From positions 2,066,164-2,130,163 of the forward strand of contig NZ_CP110232.1 in assembly GCF_029144185.1 (NCBI RefSeq): DNA of 64,000 nt, read 5' to 3'. The notes under the pieces are model-generated. The model worked only from the letters and a program-made list of their open reading frames with translations, did no database searches and was not told the origin of the DNA. A program made the position numbers and the translations under genes. This stretch comes from Vagococcus intermedius (GTDB taxonomy: Bacteria > Bacillota > Bacilli > Lactobacillales > Vagococcaceae). Below are positions 45,861-55,472 of this stretch, piece by piece. The first letter of the stretch is position 1. Each line of letters opens with the position of its first letter.

Positions 45861-47099
45861 TTATGCCCAATCGCCATTTTTAAAAATTGGAACAACTGTT
45901 CCATCTTTACGAATACCATCGACTGACATTTGCGCTGATCCTATCATAAAATCAACATGTTTTTGACTACGGTTAATGCCATGCGCCATCAATTCTTCTT
46001 CTGACATCACTGTGCCACCTTCAATATTATGAGCATAAGCTGCTCCTATAGCCAAATGATTTGAAGCATTCTCATCAAACAGCGTGTTAAAGAAAACAAT
46101 TCCAGATTGAGAAATCGGAGAAGGGTCACTGACAAGTGCGACTTCACCTAAACGTTTCGAGCCAGAGTCTGAAGCAACTAAGGTTTTAATCACTTCTTCG
46201 CCTTTTTCAGCCGTCACATCAACGACTTCACCGTCTTTAAAGGTCCATTTCATTCCTTCAATAATTGTCCCAGCATAACTCAAAGGTTTCGTACTTGAGA
46301 CATAGCCATTAGTTCGATGACAATCAGGCGCTGTAAAGACTTCTTCCGTTGGCATATTAGCTGTAAATTTCTCACCACGAGCATTGAGGCTCCCAGCACT
46401 CACCCAAATATGATTTTCTGGTAAACCAACAATTAAATCGGTTCCTGGAGCTGTGTAATGTAATGAATCAAACTGCTCTTTATTTAGCATATCTGATTTT
46501 TTACCTAAGATTGCTTCGTGTTCTTTCCAAGCCACTACAGGATTCTCTTCATAAACACGTGTTGTTTTAAAAATTTGATCCCAAAGGGCTGTAACTTGTT
46601 CTTCTTCTGTTGCTAATTCTGGGAATACTTTAGCTGCCCAAGGACCATCTGCAGCCGCAACAACTGTCCAACTCACTTTATTAGCCTGTGTTGCTCTTCT
46701 TAAATCAAAAAGATGTTTGGCATCATGTTGTTGGTATGCTCCAATCTTATCTGAATCTAAACCAGCTAAAGCGTCTGGATCTGAAGAAATAACGCTAATA
46801 CGGCTTGCACCTTTTTCTAACCAATCATGTGTCTCATCTATCATATAAGAAGGAACTTCAGCTAAATTTTCAACTGACATATTTTGAACATTTTGACGCA
46901 ACAACTCATCATCACTCCACTTAACAATAACTTGGGCTGCCCCTCTATCATAAGCCTCTTTTACAATTAAGCGCGCTAACTTAGCTTGGTTAACTGCAAT
47001 TTGTAAAACAATTGTATGCCCCTCTGTGACATTAACACCGGTTTCTACAATTAGGCGAGCATACTTTTCTAAGTTTTTATCAAACGTTTGATTCATCAT
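45861..47099 (-). CDS. pepS: Aminopeptidase, M29 family (PepS/AmpS-like)
   Basis: A 412-residue M29 metallopeptidase. The metal ligands expected for the family appear in the second half: the glutamate of NMPTEEVFTAPDCHRTNG (about residues 250-267), GTIIEGMKWTF (about 278), LGEVALV (about 316), NASNHLAIGAAY (about 345-356) and NRSQKHVDFMIG (about 376-387). It removes N-terminal residues from peptides in the cytoplasm and would work beside PepV, which is downstream on the same strand. Possibly cotranscribed, although a hairpin separates them. Confidence 0.92.
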   Translation of the reverse strand: MMNQTFDKNLEKYARLIVETGVNVTEGHTIVLQIAVNQAKLARLIVKEAYDRGAAQVIVKWSDDELLRQNVQNMSVENLAEVPSYMIDETHDWLEKGASRISVISSDPDALAGLDSDKIGAYQQHDAKHLFDLRRATQANKVSWTVVAAADGPWAAKVFPELATEEEQVTALWDQIFKTTRVYEENPVVAWKEHEAILGKKSDMLNKEQFDSLHYTAPGTDLIVGLPENHIWVSAGSLNARGEKFTANMPTEEVFTAPDCHRTNGYVSSTKPLSYAGTIIEGMKWTFKDGEVVDVTAEKGEEVIKTLVASDSGSKRLGEVALVSDPSPISQSGIVFFNTLFDENASNHLAIGAAYAHNIEGGTVMSEEELMAHGINRSQKHVDFMIGSAQMSVDGIRKDGTVVPIFKNGDWA

Positions 47100-47329
47100 T
47101 TTTACAATTCCTCCGCTTCTTTGAATATCTATTTTTCTATTTCACTATTCCTAGCCAAAAGAATAACGCTTACATTAAACTAAAATGGCTTCTAACTACT
47201 TAAAATTATAAGCCACCTGTCTATCTATTGCCAGTCGATTGAATTAAATAACCGATAAATGAATAAATTTCCTATATAAGTTGCCATTTTTCTTACCTAT
47301 CATTCATAGTTTTAACAGTCTTTTTTAAT

Positions 47330-48058
47330 TTAAGCACGTCGGTATGTTTTAAGTTTCAGCAGTTCTTTTTCAGTAAGTTTACGATAAGTCCCAATCTTTA
47401 AAGCTTCTTCCAAAACTAAAGGTCCCATTGTTTCTCGATGAAGAGTGAGTACTTGTTTTCCTAATGCTTCAAACATACGCTTAACTTGATGATATTTTCC
47501 TTCTGAAATAGTTACTCTCACATAGGATTGATTTAGATCTAAATCAATCCCCTCAATTTCTAAATGACCTGGTAAACATTTTTCACCACCAGAAATAAGC
47601 ATTCCTTCGGAAAAAACACGCTTATCTTCAGCCGTTACAATGCCGGATATTGTGGCGTAATATCTTTTAGATACGTGTTTTTTAGGTGACAATAACTCAT
47701 GACTCAATTTCCCATCATTTGTAATCAACAATAAGCCTGTCGTATCCTTATCTAAACGTCCTACTGGAAATAAATCTTCTCTATAATCTTCTGCTTTTAA
47801 CAAATCTAAAACTGTTCGATGCTGACGATCTTCAGTTGCAGAAATCACCCCTTGAGGCTTATGTAATAAATAATAAAATTCACTTTCATAATATAAAACC
47901 TCCCCATTAAGAGTGACTATATCGTTATTCTCATCCACAGAAACTTTTCCATCTTTAATCTGTATACCATTTATTTCAATTTTTTCTTTTTTTAAAAAAG
48001 TCTTCACTTCTTTGCGACTTCCTAACCCCATATGACTCAAAAATTTATCTAAACGCAT
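47330..48058 (-). CDS. RsuA-family rRNA pseudouridine synthase (second copy)
   Basis: A 242-residue protein with the S4 domain at residues about 1-60 (MRLDKFLSHMGLGSRKEVKT) and the catalytic GRLDKDTTGLLLITNDG at about 100-116, then EGKYHQVKRMFEALGKQVLT. Same family as the gene at 29120-29899 and close to 16S rRNA pseudouridine 516 synthase in layout and length. Which of the two is the true RsuA is not clear. It lies downstream of the flippase gene; a terminator is between them. Confidence 0.9.
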   Translation of the reverse strand: MRLDKFLSHMGLGSRKEVKTFLKKEKIEINGIQIKDGKVSVDENNDIVTLNGEVLYYESEFYYLLHKPQGVISATEDRQHRTVLDLLKAEDYREDLFPVGRLDKDTTGLLLITNDGKLSHELLSPKKHVSKRYYATISGIVTAEDKRVFSEGMLISGGEKCLPGHLEIEGIDLDLNQSYVRVTISEGKYHQVKRMFEALGKQVLTLHRETMGPLVLEEALKIGTYRKLTEKELLKLKTYRRA

Positions 48059-48102
48059 GTTAAACCCTCTCTATTCTTATTAACTATTCTTATCATAATA
48101 AA

Positions 48103-48135
48103 AAAAAGAACACATTAATAGTGTTCTTTTTATTT
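48103..48135 (-). terminator. Terminator of the flippase gene
   Basis: AAAGAACAC/GTGTTCTTT hairpin (48106-48130), with a T-run on the minus strand. It overlaps the region just upstream of the RsuA-type gene. Confidence 0.75.
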
Positions 48136-49776
48136 TTAACTAATATGTAGTTTACGACGGAAACTTTCAGCCTTTTCACCAATTAATTTATCAGCTAGCT
48201 TTAATTTTAAAGCTAGATAGCTATACACTACACCACCTGCAGTTGCAACAAATATAATAATGAAGAAAGCTTGAACCTTACTATCTGGACTCAACACTAG
48301 ATAACTTACCTTACGCATGATGAGTGCGACTATCGTCATAATAACACTTAATACAAAAATTAATAATGTTCGGCGAGCTGTTAACGACATGTCAAACTTC
48401 GTTATGTCCTGAACCGCACGAACCGTTAGAAGACCTGCAACTAAAACACTCACACCTGTTGCTAATAAAGGTCCATAAACTTGGAATTGAATAATAAACG
48501 GATATTGAATAATCGCTTTGACTACCAAGCCAATAGCTAAACAAATCAAGGCGCGTTTATTACCATATAATCCTTGTAAAGTAGTCGAAGCTAACATATA
48601 AAATCCTAAAATAATACCTAAATAACATGCTTCAACTAAAACAGAAGCTCCTAACTTATCTGGTTCATAAAATAACGTATTTAATGGATAGGCTAAGACA
48701 ATCATTCCCATTGTAGCAGGGATCATTACAAAGAAGAACAATTGGATATTATCACTAACTAAGCGAGCTAAGCCTTTATGATTTTTCATCGTAAAAGCTT
48801 CTGTTACAAGAGGTAAACTCGTCACAGATAGTGACGTTGCAATTGAAATAGTAATCATCGTCAATTTATCTGGGTTGGCACTAAACAAGGTAAATAATTC
48901 TTTAATTTGAGTTGACGTGTACGCTGTTGTATTGGTCATAATACTTTCAAACGTATATTGGTCAATAATTTTAAAGATAGTAATCGCTGAGCCAATAATA
49001 ATGAAAGGGAATGCCTCAATCATCATATCTTTCAATAAACCAGTTGTTGAAATCTCTAACTTATTGTCACTCGTTGCTTCTAACATTTGCATCTCGCGTG
49101 ACTGTTTACGATAGAACCATAACAGCGTCCCAAAAGCTGCTAACATTCCAATAAATGCCGCAAAAGTTGAATGAGTTACCGCTTTAACGTAGTCCCCTTC
49201 TCCGACCTTCATAATAATATAAGTCGCCAATAACATATAAAAAACGCGAGCAAATTGCTCAATCATTTGTGAGACAGCCGAAGGCATCATATTATGATTA
49301 CCTTGGAAGTACCCACGAATCACACTCATACATGGGAAAATCAATAATCCCACACTTAAAGCACGCATTGTTGGAATAAGATCCTTATCCCCTGCTGCTA
49401 AGATTGGTGCTGCAAAAAACATCACACTAGCACATAAAACACCAAATCCCATCATTACCGTCATCGACTTTTTAAATAACTTACGACTTAAGCCATATTC
49501 ATTTAAAGAGTTATAATGAGAGATTTGTTTGGCAATTGCGCCAGGAATCCCTGCTGTAGCTATCATTAAAAATAATGCATAAATATTATAGCCTTTGGTA
49601 AATAAATTATTCGCTACTTTTGCATCTGTCCCCATCCAAGCGTACCACGGGATAATATAAATTGCTCCCATTAGCCTAGATACCACACTACCAACTGTCA
49701 TCCAGATAGAGCCACGAAGCATTTTCTTCTTGGACTCAACATCCTTTTGTTCAAAATTTTCTTCTGGTATTTGCAT
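48136..49776 (-). CDS. Polysaccharide/lipid II flippase, MOP superfamily (YtgP-like)
   Basis: A 546-residue integral membrane protein with about 14 hydrophobic helices. The N-terminal MLRGSIWMTVGSVVSRLMGA (about residues 19-38) and AGIPGAIAKQISHYNSLNEY (about 75-94) are typical of the YtgP/SpoVB branch of polysaccharide exporters. This branch includes proteins that can act as lipid II flippases (MurJ-like) in Gram-positive bacteria, so a role in peptidoglycan precursor export is likely but not proven. The start lacks a strong ribosome-binding site. Confidence 0.87.
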   Translation of the reverse strand: MQIPEENFEQKDVESKKKMLRGSIWMTVGSVVSRLMGAIYIIPWYAWMGTDAKVANNLFTKGYNIYALFLMIATAGIPGAIAKQISHYNSLNEYGLSRKLFKKSMTVMMGFGVLCASVMFFAAPILAAGDKDLIPTMRALSVGLLIFPCMSVIRGYFQGNHNMMPSAVSQMIEQFARVFYMLLATYIIMKVGEGDYVKAVTHSTFAAFIGMLAAFGTLLWFYRKQSREMQMLEATSDNKLEISTTGLLKDMMIEAFPFIIIGSAITIFKIIDQYTFESIMTNTTAYTSTQIKELFTLFSANPDKLTMITISIATSLSVTSLPLVTEAFTMKNHKGLARLVSDNIQLFFFVMIPATMGMIVLAYPLNTLFYEPDKLGASVLVEACYLGIILGFYMLASTTLQGLYGNKRALICLAIGLVVKAIIQYPFIIQFQVYGPLLATGVSVLVAGLLTVRAVQDITKFDMSLTARRTLLIFVLSVIMTIVALIMRKVSYLVLSPDSKVQAFFIIIFVATAGGVVYSYLALKLKLADKLIGEKAESFRRKLHIS

Positions 49777-50042
49777 TGATTATGTCCAACTTTCTCACTA
49801 TTCTTAATTCTAAATAATAAAAAACATCCAAAACTCTTTTCGTACACTTACATATTACCAAATTAACTCATGTTAGTTAAGCACGTTTTATATAAAAATT
49901 TATTAAGTTATTCACATGACAAGTTCTTATGTTTTACATTGGACGCTTTTAAAACAGTTCTCATGTCATTTCCAACAATAATAGAAAGCAGCTAAACTGT
50001 ATTAGCTACTTCCTATCGAAATTATGTTTAAACAAGGTAAAA
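49777..50042. other. Intergenic region between the flippase gene and leuS
   Basis: A/T-rich and non-coding. At about 49985-50015 the minus strand has AAGTAGCTAA/TTAGCTGCTT, a 10-pair hairpin with one G-U pair followed by a T-rich stretch, the probable leuS terminator. Otherwise nothing distinct seen. Confidence 0.55.
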
Positions 50043-52457
50043 TTAATTAGCAACAATATTAACTAATTTATTTGGAATCGCAATCACCTTACGGACCGTT
50101 TTACCACTTAATTGTTCTAAAATAAGCTCATTATTTAAGGCTAATTTTTCTAAGTCTTCTTTAGCAGTATCACGTTCAATAGTAACTTTAGCACGGACCT
50201 TGCCATTAACTTGTAAAACAATCTCTAACTCATCTTCTACCAAATACTTTTCTTCATAAGTTGGCCAAGCAACATAAGTTAAACTTTCTGAATGTCCTAG
50301 AACTTGCCATAATTCTTCACACATATGTGGGGCTACAGGTGCCAATAATTGTACAAATCCTCTTATATATTCAACAGGCAAAGCTTCTTGTTTATTGGCT
50401 TCATTAACGAAAACCATTAATTGTGAGATAGCTGTATTAAAGTGTAAGTGTTCAAAATCTTCGGTTACTTTTTTGACTGTTTGATGATAAACTTTTGTTA
50501 AGTTACCATCATTATGCGTTGTCACACGGTCTCGCAATTTATTGTCATCATCTAAAATCAAACGCCACACCCGGTCTAAGAATTTACGACTGCCTTCTAA
50601 GCCTTTTTCATTCCAAGCGATTGCTGCATCAAGTGGTCCCATAAACATTTCATATAAACGTAAGGTATCCGCACCATATTCCGCAACAACGTCATCTGGA
50701 TTCACAACATTCCCTTTAGATTTAGACATTTTATTGTTATCACTACCTAAAATCATGCCTTGATTAAATAATTTTTGGAATGGTTCTTTAGTTGGCACAA
50801 TGCCACAGTCGTACAAGAATTTATGCCAGAAACGAGCATATAATAAATGAAGTACGGCATGTTCTGCCCCACCAATATACATATCTACTGGTAACCACTC
50901 TTTTAATTTCTCAGGATCAGCCAAAGCGTCGCTATTATTTGGATCGATGTAGCGTAAGTAATACCATGAACTACCTGCCCACTGTGGCATTGTATTTGTT
51001 TCACGGCGACCTTTCATTCCTGTTTTAGGATCGACAACATTCACCCAATCTTCAATATTAGCTAAAGGAGACTCGCCTGTTCCACTTGGTTTTATGTCAC
51101 GTGTTACAGGTAATATCAAAGGTAACTCTTCCTCTGGAACTGTGGTCATTGTGCCATCTTCCCAGTGAATAACTGGAATTGGCTCGCCCCAATAACGTTG
51201 ACGTGAGAATAACCAGTCACGTAAGCGATAACTAACTTCTTTTTTACCAACTTTTTCAGCTTCTAACCATTCTAACATTTTAGTTATAGCTGTTGGTTTA
51301 TCTAAACCATTTAGGAAGTCGGAATTGATATGCAGACCGTCTCCAATATAAGCTTCTTTTTCAATATCGCCACCTTCAAGAACTGGTGTAATAGTTAAAT
51401 CAAAAGTTTTAGCAAATTCATAATCGCGTTCATCATGAGCTGGAACAGCCATAATCGCTCCTGTCCCATAAGTTGCTAACACGTAATCTGCAATCCAGAT
51501 AGGCATCATTTCACCAGTTACAGGGTTAATGGCATAAGCTCCTGTAAAGACCCCAGTTTTTTCTTTAGCTAATTCTGTACGCATCAATTCTGATTTTTTA
51601 GCAGCTTCTTCAATATACGCTTCAACTTCAGCCATTTTTTCAGGTACTGTGATTTCTTTTACTAAGGCTAATTCTGGTGCTAATACGGCATAAGTCGCTC
51701 CAAATAACGTGTCGGGTCTTGTCGTAAAGACATCAAAAGTTCGATCCATATCCGCAAGTTTAAAGGTAACAGTTGCTCCTTCAGAACGACCAATCCAGTT
51801 ACGTTGCATATCTTTAATATTTTCAGGCCAGTCGACTTCTGCTAAATCATCAATCAAACGGTCTGCATACGCTGTGATTTTTAACATCCATTGTTTCATT
51901 GGGACACGATAAACAGGGTGATCACCACGTTCTGATTTCCCATCAATAACTTCTTCATTAGCCAAAACTGTCCCTAAAGCTGGGCACCAGTTAACTGGAA
52001 TTTCTGCTTCATAGGCCAAGCCTTTTTCAAATAATTTGGTAAAAATCCACTGAGTCCATTTATAGTAACTTGGATCTGTTGTATTGATTTCGCGTTCCCA
52101 GTCATAACTAAAACCTAGTGAATTGATTTGACGACGGAAAACTTCAATATTCTTTTGAGTAAACTCCGCTGGATCATTTCCAGTATCTAAAGCATATTGT
52201 TCGGCTGGTAAGCCAAAAGCATCCCATCCCATAGGGTGTAAAACATTGTAGCCTTGACTACGCTTCATACGTGATAAAATATCTGTTGCTGTATATCCCT
52301 CAGGATGTCCAACATGAAGCCCTTGCCCTGATGGATAAGGGAACATATCTAGCGCATAAAAATTATCTTTCCCTTTCTCTTCTGTTGTCTTAAATGTGCC
52401 ATGCTCAGCCCAATATGTTTGCCATTTTTTTTCAATCTCATTATGTTGATACGCCAT
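50043..52457 (-). CDS. leuS: Leucine--tRNA ligase
   Basis: An 804-residue class I synthetase of bacterial type. The HIGH-like motif is in [14 protein letters not shown] (about residues 46-59), the editing (CP1) domain spans about 225-420 with [17 protein letters not shown], and KMSKSKGN lies at about 577-584. The anticodon-binding and C-terminal domains follow. It charges tRNA-Leu and hydrolyses mischarged products. Two tRNA-Leu genes (TAG, TAA) are in this window. Controlled by the Leu T-box upstream. Confidence 0.98.
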   Translation of the reverse strand: MAYQHNEIEKKWQTYWAEHGTFKTTEEKGKDNFYALDMFPYPSGQGLHVGHPEGYTATDILSRMKRSQGYNVLHPMGWDAFGLPAEQYALDTGNDPAEFTQKNIEVFRRQINSLGFSYDWEREINTTDPSYYKWTQWIFTKLFEKGLAYEAEIPVNWCPALGTVLANEEVIDGKSERGDHPVYRVPMKQWMLKITAYADRLIDDLAEVDWPENIKDMQRNWIGRSEGATVTFKLADMDRTFDVFTTRPDTLFGATYAVLAPELALVKEITVPEKMAEVEAYIEEAAKKSELMRTELAKEKTGVFTGAYAINPVTGEMMPIWIADYVLATYGTGAIMAVPAHDERDYEFAKTFDLTITPVLEGGDIEKEAYIGDGLHINSDFLNGLDKPTAITKMLEWLEAEKVGKKEVSYRLRDWLFSRQRYWGEPIPVIHWEDGTMTTVPEEELPLILPVTRDIKPSGTGESPLANIEDWVNVVDPKTGMKGRRETNTMPQWAGSSWYYLRYIDPNNSDALADPEKLKEWLPVDMYIGGAEHAVLHLLYARFWHKFLYDCGIVPTKEPFQKLFNQGMILGSDNNKMSKSKGNVVNPDDVVAEYGADTLRLYEMFMGPLDAAIAWNEKGLEGSRKFLDRVWRLILDDDNKLRDRVTTHNDGNLTKVYHQTVKKVTEDFEHLHFNTAISQLMVFVNEANKQEALPVEYIRGFVQLLAPVAPHMCEELWQVLGHSESLTYVAWPTYEEKYLVEDELEIVLQVNGKVRAKVTIERDTAKEDLEKLALNNELILEQLSGKTVRKVIAIPNKLVNIVAN

Positions 52458-52486
52458 ATCTATTCCTCCATTACTCTTTTTTTAAT

Positions 52487-52735
52487 ACAAAAAACGCCCT
52501 ATAAAAACATCGTTCTGTTTTTATAGGACGTTAAATCATCATTAACGTGGTACCACCTATCTTTACACTATTATATTTAACAGTGCCTTCAACATGATAA
52601 CGGCTGTCACCGGCAAGATTTTTAGTTCAAGCAACTCTAAGGTAAGTTCATAAATCGTCACTACACATTTTCACCAACCATGTGCTCTCTACTAGCTTAA
52701 ATTTATTACTACTCCTTATCTCAGTTCTTTCATAT
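52487..52735 (-). promoter_or_regulatory. T-box leader of leuS (Leu, CTT specifier)
   Basis: The minus strand has GAGAGCACATGGTTGGTGAA at stem I, the specifier segment GAACTTACC with the Leu codon CTT (complement of 52644-52646), the T-box core AGGTGGTACCACG and a terminator ACGTCCTATAAAAACA/TGTTTTTATAGGGCGT (52494-52531) followed by T6. Confidence 0.93.
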
Positions 52736-52764
52736 ATACTACCAAAATAACAGTAGTTAGGCAA
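52736..52764 (-). promoter_or_regulatory. Promoter of the leuS T-box transcript
   Basis: TTGCCT (complement of 52759-52764), 17-base spacer, TAGTAT (complement of 52736-52741). Confidence 0.6.
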
Positions 52765-52914
52765 GTCTCTCACAACAAGATTCCCATCCTGACGGTAATT
52801 TTTTATCTAAAGCTCTTTTTAAGACACTTTTTCACAGTTCCCAACGTGTCTATTTTTTATCCGCCATTGTACTTAGTAGAAGTCATACTTTAGGCCGATT
52901 TTTAGCTAAAGCTA
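52765..52914. other. Non-coding region between the divergent leuS and DUF1700 promoters
   Basis: About 150 bases with no ORF, hairpin or repeat that I can support. Confidence 0.4.
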
Positions 52915-52943
52915 TTGTCAGTTCTTTAATTTACGGCTATATT
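52915..52943 (+). promoter_or_regulatory. Promoter of the DUF1700-DUF4097 operon
   Basis: TTGTCA (52915-52920), 17-base spacer, TATATT (52938-52943). Confidence 0.65.
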
Positions 52944-53004
52944 TAAAGTATCAAAGAGACTAATACTCTCTTGTTCAATTGATTAGAGAATAGAGGGTTT
53001 TACT

Positions 53005-53640
53005 ATGAATAAAGAACATTTTTTAACTGAACTAAAAATCCACCTTAAAGGTCTTCCACCCAAAAAAATTACTTATATCTTAAATATGTACAATGAAAAA
53101 TTTGATAAGTTAATCGGCGAGGGACAAACCGAACAATACATTTCAAAATCACTTGGTCAGCCGGATCAAATAGCCTCAACTATTTTAAAGGAATTTGGTA
53201 TAGCACCTAAAAATGTTGCCACTCCTCATGATGACTGGCAAGAATTTACTGACAAACAAAATTATCATCCCTACTCTGAAAGCTCTGAATGTAACAATCA
53301 TCGGCCAAAACCGGCATCATTTTTCATCCGATTCTGCCAAATAGTTGGCGTCCTAGCCTTTAATTTCTTATTTATGATTTGGATGATATTTGCCGGATTA
53401 TGTTGTTTATTTGCCGCTTGGGCTGTGGTTCTTGTTTTAGCTATCTGTCCGATTGCTGGTGTAATTGCTTTCTTTTTGACAATTGGTTCCGTGGCTTTTT
53501 TCCAATTATTCTTTGGTACCGCTCTTGGTGGATTAGGGTTAATCGGTATCGCCATTATGCTACCACTTACTAAATATAGTTTCCGTTTCCTACGCTATTA
53601 TTGGCAATGGACAATGAAAACATTACGAGGAGAATACTAA
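53005..53640 (+). CDS. DUF1700/HAAS-domain membrane protein
   Basis: A 211-residue protein. The N-terminal domain (about residues 1-70; FLTELKIHLKGLPPKKITYI and SLGQPDQIASTILKEF) is the HAAS/DUF1700 alpha-helical domain. After a polar linker (about 70-105), three to four hydrophobic helices fill residues 107-195. Such proteins are usually made with a PadR regulator and a DUF4097 protein and are thought to take part in envelope sensing. Here the DUF4097 partner follows by 2 bases but no PadR gene is seen nearby. Confidence 0.87.
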   Translation: MNKEHFLTELKIHLKGLPPKKITYILNMYNEKFDKLIGEGQTEQYISKSLGQPDQIASTILKEFGIAPKNVATPHDDWQEFTDKQNYHPYSESSECNNHRPKPASFFIRFCQIVGVLAFNFLFMIWMIFAGLCCLFAAWAVVLVLAICPIAGVIAFFLTIGSVAFFQLFFGTALGGLGLIGIAIMLPLTKYSFRFLRYYWQWTMKTLRGEY

Positions 53641-53642
53641 TC

Positions 53643-54662
53643 ATGAAAAAGCGTATCATTGCCCTTGCCTCAATTGGAACAGTTTTACTGACCGTTGGCG
53701 CTATTGGTTCAATAACTTATTTTAATAAAGCTGAAAAACAAGCTCGGACAACTATTAAAGAAACATATAAACCACATAACCATCAGGAATTAGTCCTAAA
53801 TCTACATGGAAATACTGTTTATGATATCCGAACCTCTGATGATAATAAGTTTCATCTCTCAGGAAATCTTTATACACTCGACAATAATCAAAGTTTAACT
53901 TGGCAACCTAATGAAAAAAACAACAAAACTATCGTTCCGGTCACCTTTAAAGAGTCAACTAAACCATCTTTAGACTTTGGGTTTAATTTGTGGAATGATC
54001 AACGAAATTCTGTAAAGATAGATATCCCCTCTACTTATAAAGAAATTACCATTAAAAATACCTCTTATGGCCATCTCAATCTAGATGGTATTAAGACAAA
54101 AAAATTGCATGTAGAAAATAAAAAAGGCGCCATTTCTCTAGAAGATATCAAAGCTGACCAAGCCGAAATCACTAGTGATTCTAGCTCCATCAACGCTATT
54201 AGAAATCATTTAGATGGCGAATTGATCCTCAAATCAACTCATGGGGAAATCAATATCTTAGATCTAACTGCTAAAAAATTAACAGCTGAGACGATAAATA
54301 ATAATCTTTTTGCTGAAAATATCACAGCTGATTTCGAAGCTAAAAGTGAGTATGGTGACATTAACTTAACTAATATAATTGGAAAAGTCCAAACAGAAAA
54401 TACCAATGGCTACACATCCTGGTATCAAGAAAAAATAATCGAAGATAGCGACTTAAATTCAATTAATGGCGGTATTAATTTGGAATTAGAACGACTGCCA
54501 CGTAATATTGAACTTAACGCAACAAGTAAATTAGGCGATATCTCACTGTTAGATAGTGACAAAGAAGCCCTTAAAATTGGACGCAATCAACCAAAGGTCT
54601 CTTTGGAAACTAGTTCAGGAGACATCTATGTAACAAGTGATGAAGACACTGATGAAGACTAG
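53643..54662 (+). CDS. DUF4097 family exported beta-repeat protein
   Basis: A 339-residue protein. A basic start and hydrophobic helix (about residues 3-24) target it to the membrane, and the rest is predicted outside. From about residue 125 the chain consists of short beta strands with repeated xxGxIxLxxxx turns (GHLNLDGI, GAISLEDI, GEINILDL, GDINLTNI, GDISLLDS, GDIYVTSD), a right-handed beta-helix-like pattern of DUF4097 (putative adhesin). The ATG at 53643 has GAGGAG about 10 bases upstream and is chosen over upstream in-frame codons inside the DUF1700 gene. Exact function unknown. Confidence 0.87.
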   Translation: MKKRIIALASIGTVLLTVGAIGSITYFNKAEKQARTTIKETYKPHNHQELVLNLHGNTVYDIRTSDDNKFHLSGNLYTLDNNQSLTWQPNEKNNKTIVPVTFKESTKPSLDFGFNLWNDQRNSVKIDIPSTYKEITIKNTSYGHLNLDGIKTKKLHVENKKGAISLEDIKADQAEITSDSSSINAIRNHLDGELILKSTHGEINILDLTAKKLTAETINNNLFAENITADFEAKSEYGDINLTNIIGKVQTENTNGYTSWYQEKIIEDSDLNSINGGINLELERLPRNIELNATSKLGDISLLDSDKEALKIGRNQPKVSLETSSGDIYVTSDEDTDED

Positions 54663-54745
54663 CTTACTAGTTATCTCGAATAACTTAAAAATAACTGTCA
54701 TCTCCAGTTGATACCGTAACTAAGTACTCAAAACATGGTATAATA

Positions 54746-54784
54746 AAAGAACCCTTTAGCCAAACTAAAGGGTTCTTTTTTAGA
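54746..54784 (+). terminator. Terminator of the DUF1700-DUF4097 operon
   Basis: AAGAACCCTTTAG, CCAAA loop, CTAAAGGGTTCTT followed by T5. Confidence 0.9.
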
Positions 54785-54803
54785 TATGAAAGGATGGTGT
54801 TTC

Positions 54804-55463
54804 ATGCACTCAAGCAAATATAACAATTGGTATTTTGCGAGCAGTTGTTGCCTCGTATTTTTCATGATCTTAGGTTATACTGTTAAGTTTTATGAAAAAA
54901 GTCTCTCTTTTATTGATGTGCCCTTAACCGCTTTAATCAGAAGTACTTTGACAAGCAGTAGCACTCAATTTTATACGTTGATCACTCAGTTTGGAAGCGT
55001 ACTTCCTTTAAGTTTATTAACTCTACTAAGTAGCATCCTCTTACTTTATAATAAACGTCGGATTGAGAGCATTTGGCTGATTATTAATGCTGCTTTAGTT
55101 GCTGGCTTAGGTAACTATGCAATAAAATATATCTTTATGAGACCTAGACCTGATTTAGAACAGTTAACGCCTGTTACCCATTATAGTTTTCCAAGTGGAC
55201 ATGCTATGGGGAGTCTACTTTTTTATGGCACCATGATCGTTTTAACACAACTTTTAATAAAAAATAAACCTATAAAATACACTATTCAACTATTTCTTGG
55301 CCTCTTAATTTTACTAATTGGTATCAGTCGCGTTTACCTTGGTGTCCATTTCCCTACAGATATTATTGGTGGCTATCTTTTAGGTCTAGCTTGGTTACTA
55401 GCTAGCTATCCATTTTTTCAAAAAAAACGCTTTATTTGGCGTTTTAAAAGCAAACAACATTAA
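54804..55463 (+). CDS. PAP2 family phosphatase
   Basis: A 219-residue membrane protein with about six helices. The three catalytic motifs of the lipid phosphatase family are intact: KYIFMRPRPD (about residues 111-120), PSGHAMGS (about 131-138) and SRVYLGVHFPTDIIGG (about 180-195). It should dephosphorylate a lipid phosphate such as undecaprenyl pyrophosphate or phosphatidylglycerophosphate at the outer membrane face. The ATG at 54804 with AAAGGA upstream is preferred to the ATG at 54786. Followed closely by ytqA. Confidence 0.92.
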   Translation: MHSSKYNNWYFASSCCLVFFMILGYTVKFYEKSLSFIDVPLTALIRSTLTSSSTQFYTLITQFGSVLPLSLLTLLSSILLLYNKRRIESIWLIINAALVAGLGNYAIKYIFMRPRPDLEQLTPVTHYSFPSGHAMGSLLFYGTMIVLTQLLIKNKPIKYTIQLFLGLLILLIGISRVYLGVHFPTDIIGGYLLGLAWLLASYPFFQKKRFIWRFKSKQH

Positions 55464-55472
55464 GGAGTGACC

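Noticed and set aside
53601-53642. Start of the DUF4097 gene inside the DUF1700 gene
   Set aside because: The codon at 53601 has no ribosome-binding site; the ATG at 53643 follows GAGGAG and begins a typical signal anchor.
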